DNA of 64,000 nt from positions 398,183 to 462,182 of the forward strand of contig NZ_LMDW01000020.1 of NCBI RefSeq assembly GCF_001425205.1, given 5' to 3'. The stretch is from Variovorax sp. Root411 (GTDB lineage: Bacteria; Pseudomonadota; Gammaproteobacteria; Burkholderiales; Burkholderiaceae_C). A program made the translations under genes and the position numbers. Each line of letters begins with the position of its first letter. Within the stretch, counting starts at the first letter, position 1. Under the pieces are notes generated by a model. It ran no database searches. It was given only the letters and a program-made list of their open reading frames with translations, and was not told where the DNA came from. This document shows positions 55,099 to 64,000 of this stretch, piece by piece.

Positions 55099-55866
55099 CT
55101 ATTGCTTGTAGCTGTCGTCGATGCGGTCGAGCTTGCGGATCAGCGAGGGCCACACGAACTGCCCACCCAGCCCGCCGGTCTGCACCTTCATCGCCTGGCC
55201 CACGCCCTCCACGATCTTGGGGTTCACCTGCGTGAGTTCGCTGCCGCCCGACTGTGCGGCGATCTGGATCTGGCAGGTGTTCTCGAAGGTGTACATCGAG
55301 AGGAAGGCGTCGGCAATGGTCTTGCCGCAGGTCATCAGGCCATGGTTGCGCAGCATGAGGAAGTTGGCGCTGCCCATGTCGGCCTGCAGGCGCGGCTTCT
55401 CGTCGTCGCGGAAGGCCACGCCTTCGTAGTCGTGGTAGGCCAGCGAGGCCAGCACGAAGGTCGATTGCTGGCTGATGGGCAGCACGCCGTTTTTCTGCGC
55501 GCTCACGGCAATGCCGGCCTTGGTGTGGGTGTGCAGCACGCACTGGATGTCTTCGCGCGCGGCATGCACGGCGCTGTGGATCACGAAGCCGGCCGGGTTC
55601 ACGGGGTAGGGCGAGTCGATGATCTTGTTGCACTGCTGGTCGACCTTGACCAGGCTCGACGCGGTGATCTCGTCGAACATCAGGCCGTAGGGGTTGATCA
55701 GGAAGTGGTGCTCGGGCCCGGGGATGCGTGCGCTGATGTGCGTGAACACGAGGTCGCTCCAGCCGTAGAGCGCCACGAGGCGGTAGCAGGCGGCGAGGTC
55801 GATGCGAAGCTGCCATTCTTCGGCGGAGACGAGCTTCTGGATTTCGGGTTGGGTGGTGGCGTTCAT
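55099..55866 (-). CDS. Class II aldolase/adducin-family protein
   Basis: A 255-residue zinc-dependent aldolase fold. Key segments are YGWSDLVFTHISARIPG, HTHTKAG (zinc His pair near residue 116-118) and MLRNHGLMTCGKT (third His). Sugar-phosphate aldolases and decarboxylases share this fold, and the substrate cannot be told. It lies 21 bp downstream of the HD-domain gene on the same strand and is probably co-transcribed with it. Confidence 0.83.
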   Translation of the reverse strand: MNATTQPEIQKLVSAEEWQLRIDLAACYRLVALYGWSDLVFTHISARIPGPEHHFLINPYGLMFDEITASSLVKVDQQCNKIIDSPYPVNPAGFVIHSAVHAAREDIQCVLHTHTKAGIAVSAQKNGVLPISQQSTFVLASLAYHDYEGVAFRDDEKPRLQADMGSANFLMLRNHGLMTCGKTIADAFLSMYTFENTCQIQIAAQSGGSELTQVNPKIVEGVGQAMKVQTGGLGGQFVWPSLIRKLDRIDDSYKQ

Positions 55867-55887
55867 GGGTGTTTCCTTTTTGGGTTC

Positions 55888-56484
55888 TCAGGCGGCCGCT
55901 GGCTGTTGCTGCAGCGCCGTCTTGTAGATGCTTTGCTTGGGGCTTGCCATCACACGGCGCAGCATGGGTTCGAATTCGCCGATCGGCAGGGTCTCGGCCT
56001 TGGGGTCGAAGGCGGGGTTGTCGTACAGCGCGCAGAACTCGGCCGTGCGCTCGTAGTGCGGATGGTCCTTGAAGTTGTCGCGCATGTCGCGGTCCAGGCC
56101 GATGTGATGGAAGAAGTAGTGGCCCTGGAAGATGCCGTGGTGCTGCACCATCCAGTGGTTGGCTTCGCTCACGAAGGGTTTGAGGATGGCGGCGGCGATG
56201 TCGGGGTGGTTGAAGCTGCCGAGCGTGTCGCCGATGTCGTGCAGCAGCGCGCACACCACGTACTCCTCGTCGCGGCCATCGCGCAGTGCGCGGGTGGCGG
56301 TCTGCAGCGAATGGGTGTAGCGGTCGACCGGAAAGCCGCCGTAGTCGCCTTCGAGGATCTGCAGGTGCTTGATCACGCGTGCGGGCAGGCCGCCCGTGAA
56401 CTGCATGAACTCGCCGCCGATCAGCTGCCAGTCTTCGCGCGTGCTTTCCTGCATGCTCCTGAAACTTGCGCGTGCGTTGCTCAT
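55888..56484 (-). CDS. HD-domain protein, PhnZ/TIGR03276-like
   Basis: A 198-residue protein. The HD core is YTHSLQTATRALRDGRDEEY followed by CALLHDIGD (H, HD). Further His residues come from HHGIFQGHYFFHHIG. The pattern matches the mixed-valent diiron oxygenase group that includes PhnZ and inositol oxygenase, but phosphonate genes are not seen around it. The ATG at 56484 follows GGAG on the minus strand. It is paired with a class II aldolase gene and faces a divergent Crp/Fnr regulator. Confidence 0.75.
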   Translation of the reverse strand: MSNARASFRSMQESTREDWQLIGGEFMQFTGGLPARVIKHLQILEGDYGGFPVDRYTHSLQTATRALRDGRDEEYVVCALLHDIGDTLGSFNHPDIAAAILKPFVSEANHWMVQHHGIFQGHYFFHHIGLDRDMRDNFKDHPHYERTAEFCALYDNPAFDPKAETLPIGEFEPMLRRVMASPKQSIYKTALQQQPAAA

Positions 56485-56542
56485 CGTGAGGTCTCCGTTC
56501 TTGTGGGTGCCGGTCACTGTATGCCTGCGCTTGACCTGGAAC

Positions 56543-56558
56543 TGTCAAGAATTTGACA
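56543..56558. promoter_or_regulatory. Inverted repeats in the HD/Crp-Fnr divergent promoter
   Basis: TGTCAA-GAAT-TTGACA, perfect 6-bp arms. An overlapping TTGAC-N8-GTCAA lies at 56531-56548. This resembles Crp/Fnr-type half-sites and lies between the divergent regulator and HD genes. Likely bound by the adjacent Crp/Fnr protein. Confidence 0.55.
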
Positions 56559-56587
56559 ATGCAGGGTTCTGGTAAACCCCCGCCCGT

Positions 56588-57310
56588 ATGGCCGCTTCAT
56601 CCAAACCCCGCCTCTCTGCCGCGCATCGCTCGGCACTCGAGGGCAATCCATGGTTCACCAGCATTCCGCGCGCGCAGCGGGAGGCGCTGCTCGGCGCGGC
56701 CGAGCTCATCCATGCACGGCGCGGCGCGATGGTGTTTCGCCAGGGCGATCCCATTCACGCGGCCGGCGGCGGCTTCTATGGACTGGTGGCGGGCACCATC
56801 AAGATCTCGTCTCTGCGGCAGGACGGACGCGAGGCCATCCTCGCGGTGCTGGAGCCCGGCAACTGGTTCGGCGAGATCACGCTGATCGACGGCTCGCCGC
56901 GCACGCACGACGCCACCGCGCTGGAAGCGCTCGACCTGCTCGCGGTGCCGCCCGCGGCCTTCGTGCAACTGATGCGCGACGTGGTCTTCTCCAACGCCAT
57001 CGCCGCGATGCTGGCCGCGCGCGTGCGCATGCTCTATAGCCTGGCGGAAGACGCCACCTTGCGCAGCCTGCGCGCTCGCGTGGCGCACCGGCTGCTGGTG
57101 CTGGCGCGCGGCGATGCCACGCAGTCGGTGCACCTGCGGCACCAACTGCAGCTGCCGCAGGAGGCGCTTGCCATGATGCTGGGCGTGACGCGGCAGACGC
57201 TGTCGAAGGAGCTCAATGCGCTGGCAGGCGAGGGCATCGTGGCGCTGGGCTACGGGCGCATCGAGCTGCGGTCGATCGATGCGCTGCAGGCGCTGGTGAG
57301 CACGGGTTGA
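56588..57310 (+). CDS. Crp/Fnr-family transcriptional regulator
   Basis: A 240-residue regulator. The cyclic-nucleotide-type sensor barrel spans about 25-140 (IHARRGAMVFRQGDPIHAAG, LEPGNWFGEITLIDG). The Crp HTH is at about 175-225 (LPQEALAMMLGVTRQTLSKE). No N-terminal Cys cluster is present, so it is not an oxygen-sensing FNR. It is divergent from the HD/aldolase pair, with paired inverted repeats in the 103-bp gap, and probably controls them. Confidence 0.88.
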   Translation: MAASSKPRLSAAHRSALEGNPWFTSIPRAQREALLGAAELIHARRGAMVFRQGDPIHAAGGGFYGLVAGTIKISSLRQDGREAILAVLEPGNWFGEITLIDGSPRTHDATALEALDLLAVPPAAFVQLMRDVVFSNAIAAMLAARVRMLYSLAEDATLRSLRARVAHRLLVLARGDATQSVHLRHQLQLPQEALAMMLGVTRQTLSKELNALAGEGIVALGYGRIELRSIDALQALVSTG

Positions 57311-57325
57311 GCCCGTGCGCCGGCG

Positions 57326-58495
57326 TCAGCGCAATACGCGGCCGTCGGCGGAGATGCTGATGAGGTCGATGCTGCGCACGCTGTCGCGCAGGCCCGGGCG
57401 CAGGTTGATGCGGAAGCCGCCCACGTCGTAGTCGGTCATGCCGGACATCACGCGCTGCAGGCTCGCCGTGTTGAAGCCGCGGCCCGCGCGGCGCACGGCC
57501 TCGCCGGCAGCCTTGGCCGCGATGAAGCCTTCGAGCCCTTCGTACGACGCGGTCTGGTCGGAGTTGTCGACGGCCGCAAGGTATTCCTTGACGATCGGAA
57601 TGGCCGATGGCCGTGGCGAGGGCACCACCTGGGAGATCACGATGCCGCCGATGTCCTTGCCGAGCGTGGCGTAGAGCGGGTCGATGCCGACGATGGAGAA
57701 GGCCATGAAGTTGCCCGCATAGCCGCTCTTGCGCAGCTTGCGGATGGCGTTGGCCGTGGTGCCCGAGAGCGACACCAGCACGATGGCCTGGGGCGACTGC
57801 TGCTGCACCGTCTTCAAGGCTGCGTCGAGCTTGTCGCCGGTCGGCGGCACCAGTGCGGTCGCCACCAGCGGCGCGAGCTTGAGTTCGCTGATGGCCTGCT
57901 CGACGGCCGCAAGGCCGGCGCGGCCCATCGCATCGTCGTCGCCCACCAGCGCCACGCGGGTCTGCCCCACGGTGGCGCACTGCTTCACGATCTTCAGGGC
58001 TTCGTCGATCATGCCGGGCCGCACGTGGAAGACGTTGGGATGGTCGGCGCCGCGCAGCGTGTCGGAGGCCGCGAAGGGCGCGAACAGCAGGCTGCCCTGC
58101 TGCGTGGCGACGTTGGCGCCGGCCTCGCTGCTGGCCGTGCCGACGAAGCCGAAGAGCATGTCGGCCTTCTGGGTGGTGAGCAGGGTGCGCGCGTTGACGG
58201 CGGCGCGGGCCGCATCGTAGCCATCGTCGAGCTGCAGCAGCTTCAGTTGCAGGCCGGTGGCGGCATTGCGTTCGTTGAAGTCGCTCACCGCAAGGCGGCT
58301 TCCGGCGGCGAAGGCGGTGCCGATCTCGTTGGCACTGCCCGTCAGCGGCACCGATTGCCCGAGCAGCACAACACGCGGTGCGCCGGCCGCCGCGCGCGCG
58401 GACTGCGCCATGGCGGGGTGGGCAATGCCGATGCCGCTGCCCAGCATCACCGCGCCCCATGCCTTGCCCAACCACTCTCTGCGAGATCCGTTCAT
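57326..58495 (-). CDS. Branched-chain amino acid-type ABC substrate-binding protein
   Basis: A 389-residue periplasmic binding protein of the LivJ type (type I fold). A Tat-like start (NGSRREWLGKAWGAVMLGSG) and cleavage near AMA-QS are seen. Mature segments are VVLLGQSVPLTGSANEIGTA, DMLFGFVGTASSEAGAN and KSGYAGNFMAFSIVG. No permease or ATPase genes are adjacent, so it is another orphan receptor. It is convergent with the Crp/Fnr gene. Confidence 0.87.
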   Translation of the reverse strand: MNGSRREWLGKAWGAVMLGSGIGIAHPAMAQSARAAAGAPRVVLLGQSVPLTGSANEIGTAFAAGSRLAVSDFNERNAATGLQLKLLQLDDGYDAARAAVNARTLLTTQKADMLFGFVGTASSEAGANVATQQGSLLFAPFAASDTLRGADHPNVFHVRPGMIDEALKIVKQCATVGQTRVALVGDDDAMGRAGLAAVEQAISELKLAPLVATALVPPTGDKLDAALKTVQQQSPQAIVLVSLSGTTANAIRKLRKSGYAGNFMAFSIVGIDPLYATLGKDIGGIVISQVVPSPRPSAIPIVKEYLAAVDNSDQTASYEGLEGFIAAKAAGEAVRRAGRGFNTASLQRVMSGMTDYDVGGFRINLRPGLRDSVRSIDLISISADGRVLR

Positions 58496-58590
58496 TGGAC
58501 ACCTTCTTTCACATTAGTAAAAAAGTGTAGCAATTTCGGGACCAAGGGGGAAGGCGGGTTAGCTCGGCCCCCTCGTCGCGAGAGGCCGGC

Positions 58591-59001
58591 TCAGGACAAC
58601 TGCTGGATGCGGATGAGGCTGCCCGCAGGATCGCGGACGGCGCAGTCGCGAACGCCGTACGGCTGGTCGGTCGGCTCCTGGACGATCTCGGTGTCGCTGG
58701 CCTGCAGCCGTGCGAAGGTGCCTTCGAGATCGGGGGTGGCCAGCAGGATGGCGGCGTAGGTGCCCTTGGCCATCATCTCGGCGACGGTGCGGCGCTCGTC
58801 GTCGGTGATGCCGGGGTAGGCGGCCGGTGGTGCCAGCACGATGGACGTGCCGGGCTGGCCGGCAGGGCCGACCGTGATCCAGCGCATGCCGCCGTATCCG
58901 ACGTCGTTGCGGACCTCGAAGCCGAGGAGGTCTCGGTAGAAGGCCAGGGAGGCTTCGGAGTCGTTGTGGGGAAGAAAACTCGCGTGAATGGTGATGTTCA
59001 T
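58591..59001 (-). CDS. VOC-family (glyoxalase-like) protein
   Basis: A 136-residue single VOC module. The N-terminal strand is ITIHASFLPHNDSEASLAFYRDLLGF and the C-terminal metal-side strand is VRDCAVRDPAGSLIRIQQ. The last Glu typical of glyoxalases is replaced by Arg/Gln, so enzymatic metal binding is doubtful. The ATG at 59001 is chosen as the conserved start. An AraC gene lies 35 bp upstream on the same strand and is probably its regulator or operon mate. Confidence 0.82.
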   Translation of the reverse strand: MNITIHASFLPHNDSEASLAFYRDLLGFEVRNDVGYGGMRWITVGPAGQPGTSIVLAPPAAYPGITDDERRTVAEMMAKGTYAAILLATPDLEGTFARLQASDTEIVQEPTDQPYGVRDCAVRDPAGSLIRIQQLS

Positions 59002-59036
59002 GGTGCTCTGTCCGGTCCAGGTGTTGTCAGGGCAGG

Positions 59037-59486
<450 letters not shown>

Positions 59487-59541
59487 CCGCGGGATCGTGC
59501 CACGCCGCACCGGGGCGCTCAAGCCCGCGGACGAGGCGTGG

Positions 59542-60315
59542 TCAGGTCGATGCGGCCCGCTCGAACACCAAGTCCCACACGCCATGCCCCAGCTTGATGC
59601 CGCGGTTCTCGAACTTGGTGAGAGGGCGGTAGCCGGGCTTGGGTGCATAGCCCTCGGTCGTGTTGCGCAGCAGCGGCTCGGCCGACAGCACTTCGAGCAT
59701 CTGCTCGGCATAGGGCTGCCAGTCGGTGGCGCAGTGGATGTAGCCGCCAGGGCGCAGATGCTGCGCGAGCTTGGTCACGAACTCGGGCTGGATCAGGCGG
59801 CGCTTGTTGTGGCGCTTCTTGTGCCACGGGTCGGGGAAGAACACATGCACGCCGGCCAGCGTGCCGGGCTGCAGCATGTGGTCGAGCACGTCGACCGCGT
59901 CGTGGGCGCAGATGCGGATGTTCGACAGCGACTGCTCGCCGATGCGCTTGAGCAGCGCGCCCACGCCGGGCTCGTGCACTTCGCAGCAGAGGAAGTTGGT
60001 CTCGGGCAGCACCGTGGCGATGTGCGCTGTGGCCTCGCCCATGCCGAAGCCGATCTCCAGCACCGTCGGGCCGGCGCGGCCGCCGAAGGTGGCAGTCAGG
60101 TCGAGCGGTACGGGCTTGTAGGGCAGGAGGAACAGCGGGCCCAGTTCGGAAAAGGCGCGTGCCTGGCCGTCGGTGGTGCGGCCGGCGCGCTTCACGAAGC
60201 TCTTGAGGCGGCGATGCAGCGGGTGCGGCTTGGCCGCGTCGTCGTCGCTGCCTTCGGAAGAGGGTGCATCGTCGCTGCGCGGGAGGTCGTTGGACACGGT
60301 GTCGGGAGAATTCAT
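59542..60315 (-). CDS. trmB: tRNA (guanine-N7-)-methyltransferase
   Basis: A 257-residue SAM-dependent enzyme that makes m7G46 in tRNA. SAM motif is [16 protein letters not shown] (near residue 88), the family hallmark is [17 protein letters not shown], and the end is [20 protein letters not shown]. The first 45 residues are acidic and disordered. ATG 60315 overlaps the gluQRS stop by one base (TAATG), so they are co-translated. Confidence 0.96.
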   Translation of the reverse strand: MNSPDTVSNDLPRSDDAPSSEGSDDDAAKPHPLHRRLKSFVKRAGRTTDGQARAFSELGPLFLLPYKPVPLDLTATFGGRAGPTVLEIGFGMGEATAHIATVLPETNFLCCEVHEPGVGALLKRIGEQSLSNIRICAHDAVDVLDHMLQPGTLAGVHVFFPDPWHKKRHNKRRLIQPEFVTKLAQHLRPGGYIHCATDWQPYAEQMLEVLSAEPLLRNTTEGYAPKPGYRPLTKFENRGIKLGHGVWDLVFERAAST

Positions 60316-61283
60316 TACGGCTGCGAATTGTAGAGAGCGCGCCATTCGGGCACCCAGCCGGCCAGGGCGTCCGCGCAGCCGGTGGCGGTGGCGGGGCGCA
60401 GACCGAGCACGCGCGCGGCGCTGTCGAGCGCGGCCAAGGCGGCTTCGGGCGTGCCGGTGTCGATGGAGGTGGCGCCGTTCTGCTTCGACAGCTTGTCGCC
60501 GTCGGCGCCGCGCACCAGCGGCGTGTGCAGGTAGCTCGGCGTGGGAAAACCGAGCGCGCGCTGCAGCAGGATCTGGCGCGCCGTGTTGTCGGTGAGGTCC
60601 TCGCCGCGGACCACGTCGGTCACGCCCTGTTCGGCATCGTCGACCACTACTGCGAGCTGGTAGGCCCAGGGGCCGTCGGCGCGGCGCAGCACGAAGTCGC
60701 CGACCTCGCGGCTCACGTTCTGGCACTGGCGGCCGAGGCGGCGGTCGGTCCAGCGGAGTTCGCTGCCGGTGTCCGGGGCGTCGGCGTCTTCTTCCTCCCA
60801 GGGCACGCCCGGCGTGGGCGGCCGGTCGGCTTCGAATTTCCCGGTGGCGAAGCGCCAGGCGCGCGCCGGCTTGCCGTGCAGTCCGTTGCGGCAGGTGCCG
60901 GGATAGACCCGCTCGCCGTGGCGCTCGTGCCGCAGGCCGAGGCGCGCGAGCGCCTGGTTGATGTCCTTGCGCGAGCAGCCGCAGGGGTAGGCCAGGTCGC
61001 TGGCCTGCAGCCTGGCCAGTGCGGCTTCGTAGCGCGCGGTGCGCTGGGTCTGCCACACGGGGGCTTCGTCGGGCAGCAGGCTGCAATCGGCCAACTGCTG
61101 GAGGATGTGCTCGCCCATGCCGGGCAGGCAGCGCTCGGTATCGGCGTCTTCGATGCGGACAAGCCAGCGCGCCTGCGGACCGCGGGCGCGCACGTCGAGC
61201 CAGCTTGCCAGCGCTGCCACCAGAGAGCCCGCATGCAGCGGGCCGGTGGGCGAGGGCGCGAAGCGGCCGGTCTCCCTCATCAT
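60315..61283 (-). CDS. gluQRS: Glutamyl-Q tRNA(Asp) synthetase
   Basis: A 322-residue truncated GluRS paralogue without an anticodon-binding domain. The HIGH-type site is [18 protein letters not shown] and the KMSKS-type site is KLSKQNGA. Zinc ligands are CGCSRK and PGTCR. It attaches Glu to queuosine in tRNA-Asp. Two adjacent ATGs start the gene (61283, 61280). It lies between an FAD oxidoreductase gene (8 bp) and trmB (1-bp overlap). Confidence 0.95.
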   Translation of the reverse strand: MMRETGRFAPSPTGPLHAGSLVAALASWLDVRARGPQARWLVRIEDADTERCLPGMGEHILQQLADCSLLPDEAPVWQTQRTARYEAALARLQASDLAYPCGCSRKDINQALARLGLRHERHGERVYPGTCRNGLHGKPARAWRFATGKFEADRPPTPGVPWEEEDADAPDTGSELRWTDRRLGRQCQNVSREVGDFVLRRADGPWAYQLAVVVDDAEQGVTDVVRGEDLTDNTARQILLQRALGFPTPSYLHTPLVRGADGDKLSKQNGATSIDTGTPEAALAALDSAARVLGLRPATATGCADALAGWVPEWRALYNSQP

Positions 61284-61290
61284 CTCCCGG

Positions 61291-62373
61291 TCAGATGACT
61301 TCGAGAGCGAGCGACAGGCCGGAGAGGAACGCGTCTTCCACGCGGTGGCCGGTGCACCAGTCGCCGGCCACGCCGATGTGCGACTTGGCGTCCCAGAGGT
61401 GGGTGGTGCCCATCGGCACCTGTGTCTGCGCTTCGCTCCAGCACAGCGCCTGTGCGTGCGCGGGGGTGGCATGGACGCCGGTGATCTCGGCGAAGGCGCG
61501 CAGCAGCTTGGCCTCGACACGCGCGGGCGTGTCGCGCACGTGTTCCTGCGACCACGCGGCGCTGGCCTGCAGCGTCCAGCGTTCGACGGGCTCGCGGCCG
61601 GGCTTGGAAGATTCGCGTGCCAGCCATGCCACGCGGTGGTGAGTGCTGCGCGCAGCGTTCCACTGCGGGCCGAGGTGCGACATGGTGGGCTGGTTGGCCT
61701 GGGGGTAGGCGATCATCAGCGTCCAGCAGGGCGCGATGCGCACGGGTTCGATCTTGCGGCTGAGCGTGGCCGAGAGCTTGCCGTCGCCCAGCAGCGCGCG
61801 GGCGCGCGAAGGCGGCACGGCGAGCAGCACGGCGTCGAAGCCCGAATACACGTGCCGGGAGTCGTCGGTGCCTGTGGTGCGTAGCTGCCAGCGCTGGGGG
61901 GCGAGTGCATCGCGCTCGATTTGCGTGACCTGCGTGCCGGTCACTAGGCTGTCGCCGAGTGGCTTGGCCCAATGGGCCACCAGCGCATCCATGCCGGGCT
62001 GCGCCACCCAGTGCGGTTCGAGCGAAGGCAGGGCCGCCTCGGCTACGCGGCCGTGGGCGTCGAGCACGCGCACGAGATTGGCGCTCCAACGCTTGCACAT
62101 GCCGGGCGAGCTTTCGAGTGCCAGCGCAAAGCGCGGGTCGCGCACGGTGAAGTACTGCGCGCCGCTGTCGAAGCGGCCGAAGGCGGTGTCGATGCTCGCC
62201 ATGCGTCCGCCGGCCGCGGCCTCGCGTTCGAACAGCGTGACCTTGTGGCCGGCTTGCACCAGCGTTCGCGCACAGGCCACCCCGGCAATGCCAGCGCCGA
62301 CGACGGCGTAATGGCGCGGGGTGGCTGGGGTTCGGTGGCGGACGGAGGGCTTGGCAGTTGCGCGAGTGCTCAT
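61291..62373 (-). CDS. FAD/NAD(P)-binding oxidoreductase (renalase-like)
   Basis: A 360-residue amine-oxidase-type flavoprotein. The FAD motif is [20 protein letters not shown], followed by [12 protein letters not shown], and the C-terminal FAD segment is [21 protein letters not shown]. The group resembles bacterial renalases, which oxidise isomeric NAD(P)H forms; an unspecific role is possible. It starts an apparent three-gene operon with gluQRS and trmB. Confidence 0.85.
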   Translation of the reverse strand: MSTRATAKPSVRHRTPATPRHYAVVGAGIAGVACARTLVQAGHKVTLFEREAAAGGRMASIDTAFGRFDSGAQYFTVRDPRFALALESSPGMCKRWSANLVRVLDAHGRVAEAALPSLEPHWVAQPGMDALVAHWAKPLGDSLVTGTQVTQIERDALAPQRWQLRTTGTDDSRHVYSGFDAVLLAVPPSRARALLGDGKLSATLSRKIEPVRIAPCWTLMIAYPQANQPTMSHLGPQWNAARSTHHRVAWLARESSKPGREPVERWTLQASAAWSQEHVRDTPARVEAKLLRAFAEITGVHATPAHAQALCWSEAQTQVPMGTTHLWDAKSHIGVAGDWCTGHRVEDAFLSGLSLALEVI

Positions 62374-62492
62374 TGCAGACTCTTTTCTTCTGGGTGGGAA
62401 TGCGGTTGGATGTGTCTGCACTCTACATCGGTCCGAGAGGGGCTTCGCCTGAGGGCACACCCTTAGCGAAGCCGCGCGATCCTCGGCAATAC

Positions 62493-63446
62493 TCATCGGC
62501 CCCGATGCCGCTCGAGCAACGCGCGCCGCGTGCCTTCATGCTCGAACTGCGCCAGCCACCATTCGAGCGCCTTCCCCGGCTTGCCCGCGCTGCGCACGCG
62601 CCATGCGCAATGCATCGTTCCAAGCGGCGGCTTGCGCTCCGTCTTCAGCTCGACCAGGTGCCCGGCTTCGATGTACGGCCGCGCCATCGGCTCCGGCAGG
62701 AAGCCGCCGCCCAGCCCGTGCAGCTGCGCCGCGATCTTGGCCTGCATGCTCGGCACGGTGAGCACGTCCTGCCCGCTCACGAGGTTCACCGTCATGCTGG
62801 GGCCGTGCCGCGCCGAATCGGCTGCGGCCACCGCGCGGTGCTGCCGCATCACCGCGTCGCTCAGCGGCTCGGACATGCGCGCCAGCGGATGGTGCGGCGC
62901 CACGGCGTAGACGAAGCGCAGCTCGCCGATCAGCCGGCTGCGGATGCCGGTGGCGGTGAACGTCAGGCTCGCCGCATCGAGCACCGCGCCGATGGCCAGG
63001 TCGGCCTCGCCGGTGGTCAGCGCCTCGATGGTGCCCAGCAGCGTCTCGTCGCGCAGCTTGAGCCTCGTCGGCGGCTCGAGGGCGAAGAAGGCGGTGGCCA
63101 GGTCGAGCAGCGGGTCGCGCGCGATCACGCTGTCTACCGCGATGGTCAGCATCGGCTCCCAGCCCGTGGCCACGCGCTTCACGCGGTTGGCCACCGCATC
63201 GATCTCGGCCAGCAGCCGGTCGGCCTCGCGCAGCAGTTCGGCGCCGGCCTCGGTCAGCCGCGCCTGGCGGGCGCTGCGGTCGAACAGCAGCACGTCGAGC
63301 GCGTCCTCGATCTGGCGCACGCGGTAGCTCAGCGCGCTCGGCACGAGGTTCAGCGCGCGGGCGGCGGCGGCAAAGCTGCCGGTGCCGGCCACGGTCTGGA
63401 GCATGGCAAGGGCGTCGGGGGTCAGCACATCGCGGGGGCTGGGCAT
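62493..63446 (-). CDS. LysR-family transcriptional regulator
   Basis: A 317-residue regulator. The HTH is [20 protein letters not shown], then [19 protein letters not shown], in residues about 10-60. The effector domain is about 95-300. ATG 63446 (MPSPRDVL) is preferred to the one 18 bp upstream. It faces the pirin gene across a 163-bp gap with a TCAAATTGTTTGA site, so it very likely regulates pirin. Confidence 0.9.
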   Translation of the reverse strand: MPSPRDVLTPDALAMLQTVAGTGSFAAAARALNLVPSALSYRVRQIEDALDVLLFDRSARQARLTEAGAELLREADRLLAEIDAVANRVKRVATGWEPMLTIAVDSVIARDPLLDLATAFFALEPPTRLKLRDETLLGTIEALTTGEADLAIGAVLDAASLTFTATGIRSRLIGELRFVYAVAPHHPLARMSEPLSDAVMRQHRAVAAADSARHGPSMTVNLVSGQDVLTVPSMQAKIAAQLHGLGGGFLPEPMARPYIEAGHLVELKTERKPPLGTMHCAWRVRSAGKPGKALEWWLAQFEHEGTRRALLERHRGR

Positions 63447-63460
63447 GGGGGCTCCATTGA

Positions 63461-63473
63461 TCAAATTGTTTGA
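63461..63473. promoter_or_regulatory. LysR-type T-N11-A site between LysR and pirin genes
   Basis: TCAAA-TTG-TTTGA is a perfect short palindrome that fits the LysR T-N11-A rule. It lies 15 bp before the LysR start, where autoregulators usually bind. Confidence 0.5.
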
Positions 63474-63609
63474 ATGGTGCCATCAAACCGCGGCGTCTTT
63501 CCGGATGGGGTGCGGACCTAAAGTTCCCTACATCCGCTGCGCATCCGGCGCGGCATACGAAGAAGGCCCGCACACCCCCCATACGGGGCAGGGCCAAAGG
63601 AGTTCGACG

Positions 63610-64000
63610 ATGTTGCAAGTCCGTAAATCTCAGGAACGCGGTTATGCCGACCATGGCTGGCTGCGCTCGTTCCACAGCTTTTCCTTCGCCGGTTACTACG
63701 ACCCTGCCTACATGGGCTTCGGCAACCTGCGGGTGATCAACGAAGACCGCGTGGCGGCGGGCGCCGGCTTCGGCACCCACGGCCACAAGGACATGGAGAT
63801 CATCAGCTACGTGCTCTCGGGCGAACTGGCGCACAAGGACAGCATGGGCAACGTGGAAAGCATTCCGCCCGGCGACGTGCAGCGCATGAGCGCGGGCCGC
63901 GGCGTGATGCACAGCGAGTTCAACCACAAGGCCGACGAGACCACGCACTTCCTGCAGATCTGGATCGAGCCGAATGTGCGCGGCATTGCGCCGGGCTATG
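63610..64000 (+). CDS. Pirin-family protein, N-terminal part
   Basis: Open to the window end (130 residues seen; full length is about 230-300). AAGGAG precedes the ATG. Cupin-type segments are [20 protein letters not shown], then [20 protein letters not shown] with the HxH and Glu metal ligands, and [14 protein letters not shown]. Pirins are iron-binding bicupins; some show quercetin 2,3-dioxygenase activity. The C-terminal cupin lies outside the window. Its regulator is the divergent LysR gene. Confidence 0.92.
   Translation, partial: MLQVRKSQERGYADHGWLRSFHSFSFAGYYDPAYMGFGNLRVINEDRVAAGAGFGTHGHKDMEIISYVLSGELAHKDSMGNVESIPPGDVQRMSAGRGVMHSEFNHKADETTHFLQIWIEPNVRGIAPGY

Overview
The window looks like a chromosomal segment of a high-GC betaproteobacterium of the family Comamonadaceae, most probably Variovorax or a close relative. 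The support is strong GC third-position bias, several orphan Bug/TTT-type periplasmic binding proteins, a Burkholderiales-type porin, a long aspartate carbamoyltransferase with an N-terminal HTH extension, and housekeeping proteins (AlaS, TrmB, GluQRS) of betaproteobacterial type. The genus call is inference from protein character; no database search was possible.

Layout. 1-2750: end of an integrated element, with a truncated IS21 istB, an AlpA-like regulator and a P4-type tyrosine integrase lying against the 3' end of a tRNA-Gly(CCC) gene. 3.1-6.3 kb: small poorly known genes, a probable 6S-like RNA and a ferritin-like protein. 6.5-11.5 kb: alaS, a panE-like reductase and a dadA-like dehydrogenase. 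11.7-27.9 kb: a 16-kb block of co-directional genes that reads as one catabolic operon. It holds two orphan TTT binding proteins, two SDRs, a cupin, an alpha/beta-hydrolase, an IclR regulator, a ThDP enzyme, aspartate dehydrogenase, aldehyde dehydrogenase, a two-domain extradiol-type dioxygenase, a 73-residue HTH protein, a Rieske oxygenase with its VanB-type reductase, a porin and an MFS carrier. A perfect inverted repeat sits just ahead of the first gene.

28-39.6 kb: an M1 peptidase lipoprotein, orphan solute-binding proteins, an RHH/SPFH pair with a palindromic operator, a TIGR04325-type methyltransferase, and a two-component system whose 1,132-residue kinase is fused to an NCS1-type permease. 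39.8-46.7 kb: an amide/urea-type ABC transporter operon (five Urt-like genes) ending in formamidase fmdA and fmdB, transcribed divergently from that kinase. 47.2-52.6 kb: a translationally coupled RraA/TTT-SBP/aminotransferase set with a divergent LysR gene, then an HTH-fused aspartate carbamoyltransferase with palindromes. 52.7-64 kb: GH3 glucosidase, class II aldolase plus HD protein with a divergent Crp/Fnr regulator, further binding protein and regulators, trmB-gluQRS-FAD oxidoreductase, and a LysR/pirin pair cut by the window end.

The most interesting non-genic structure is a 196-260 bp nested palindromic element present three times (20.7, 31.3 and 44.1 kb). Each copy has two hairpin halves in inverted orientation, and a stem changes in a compensatory way between copies. 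Two of the copies sit between genes of an operon.
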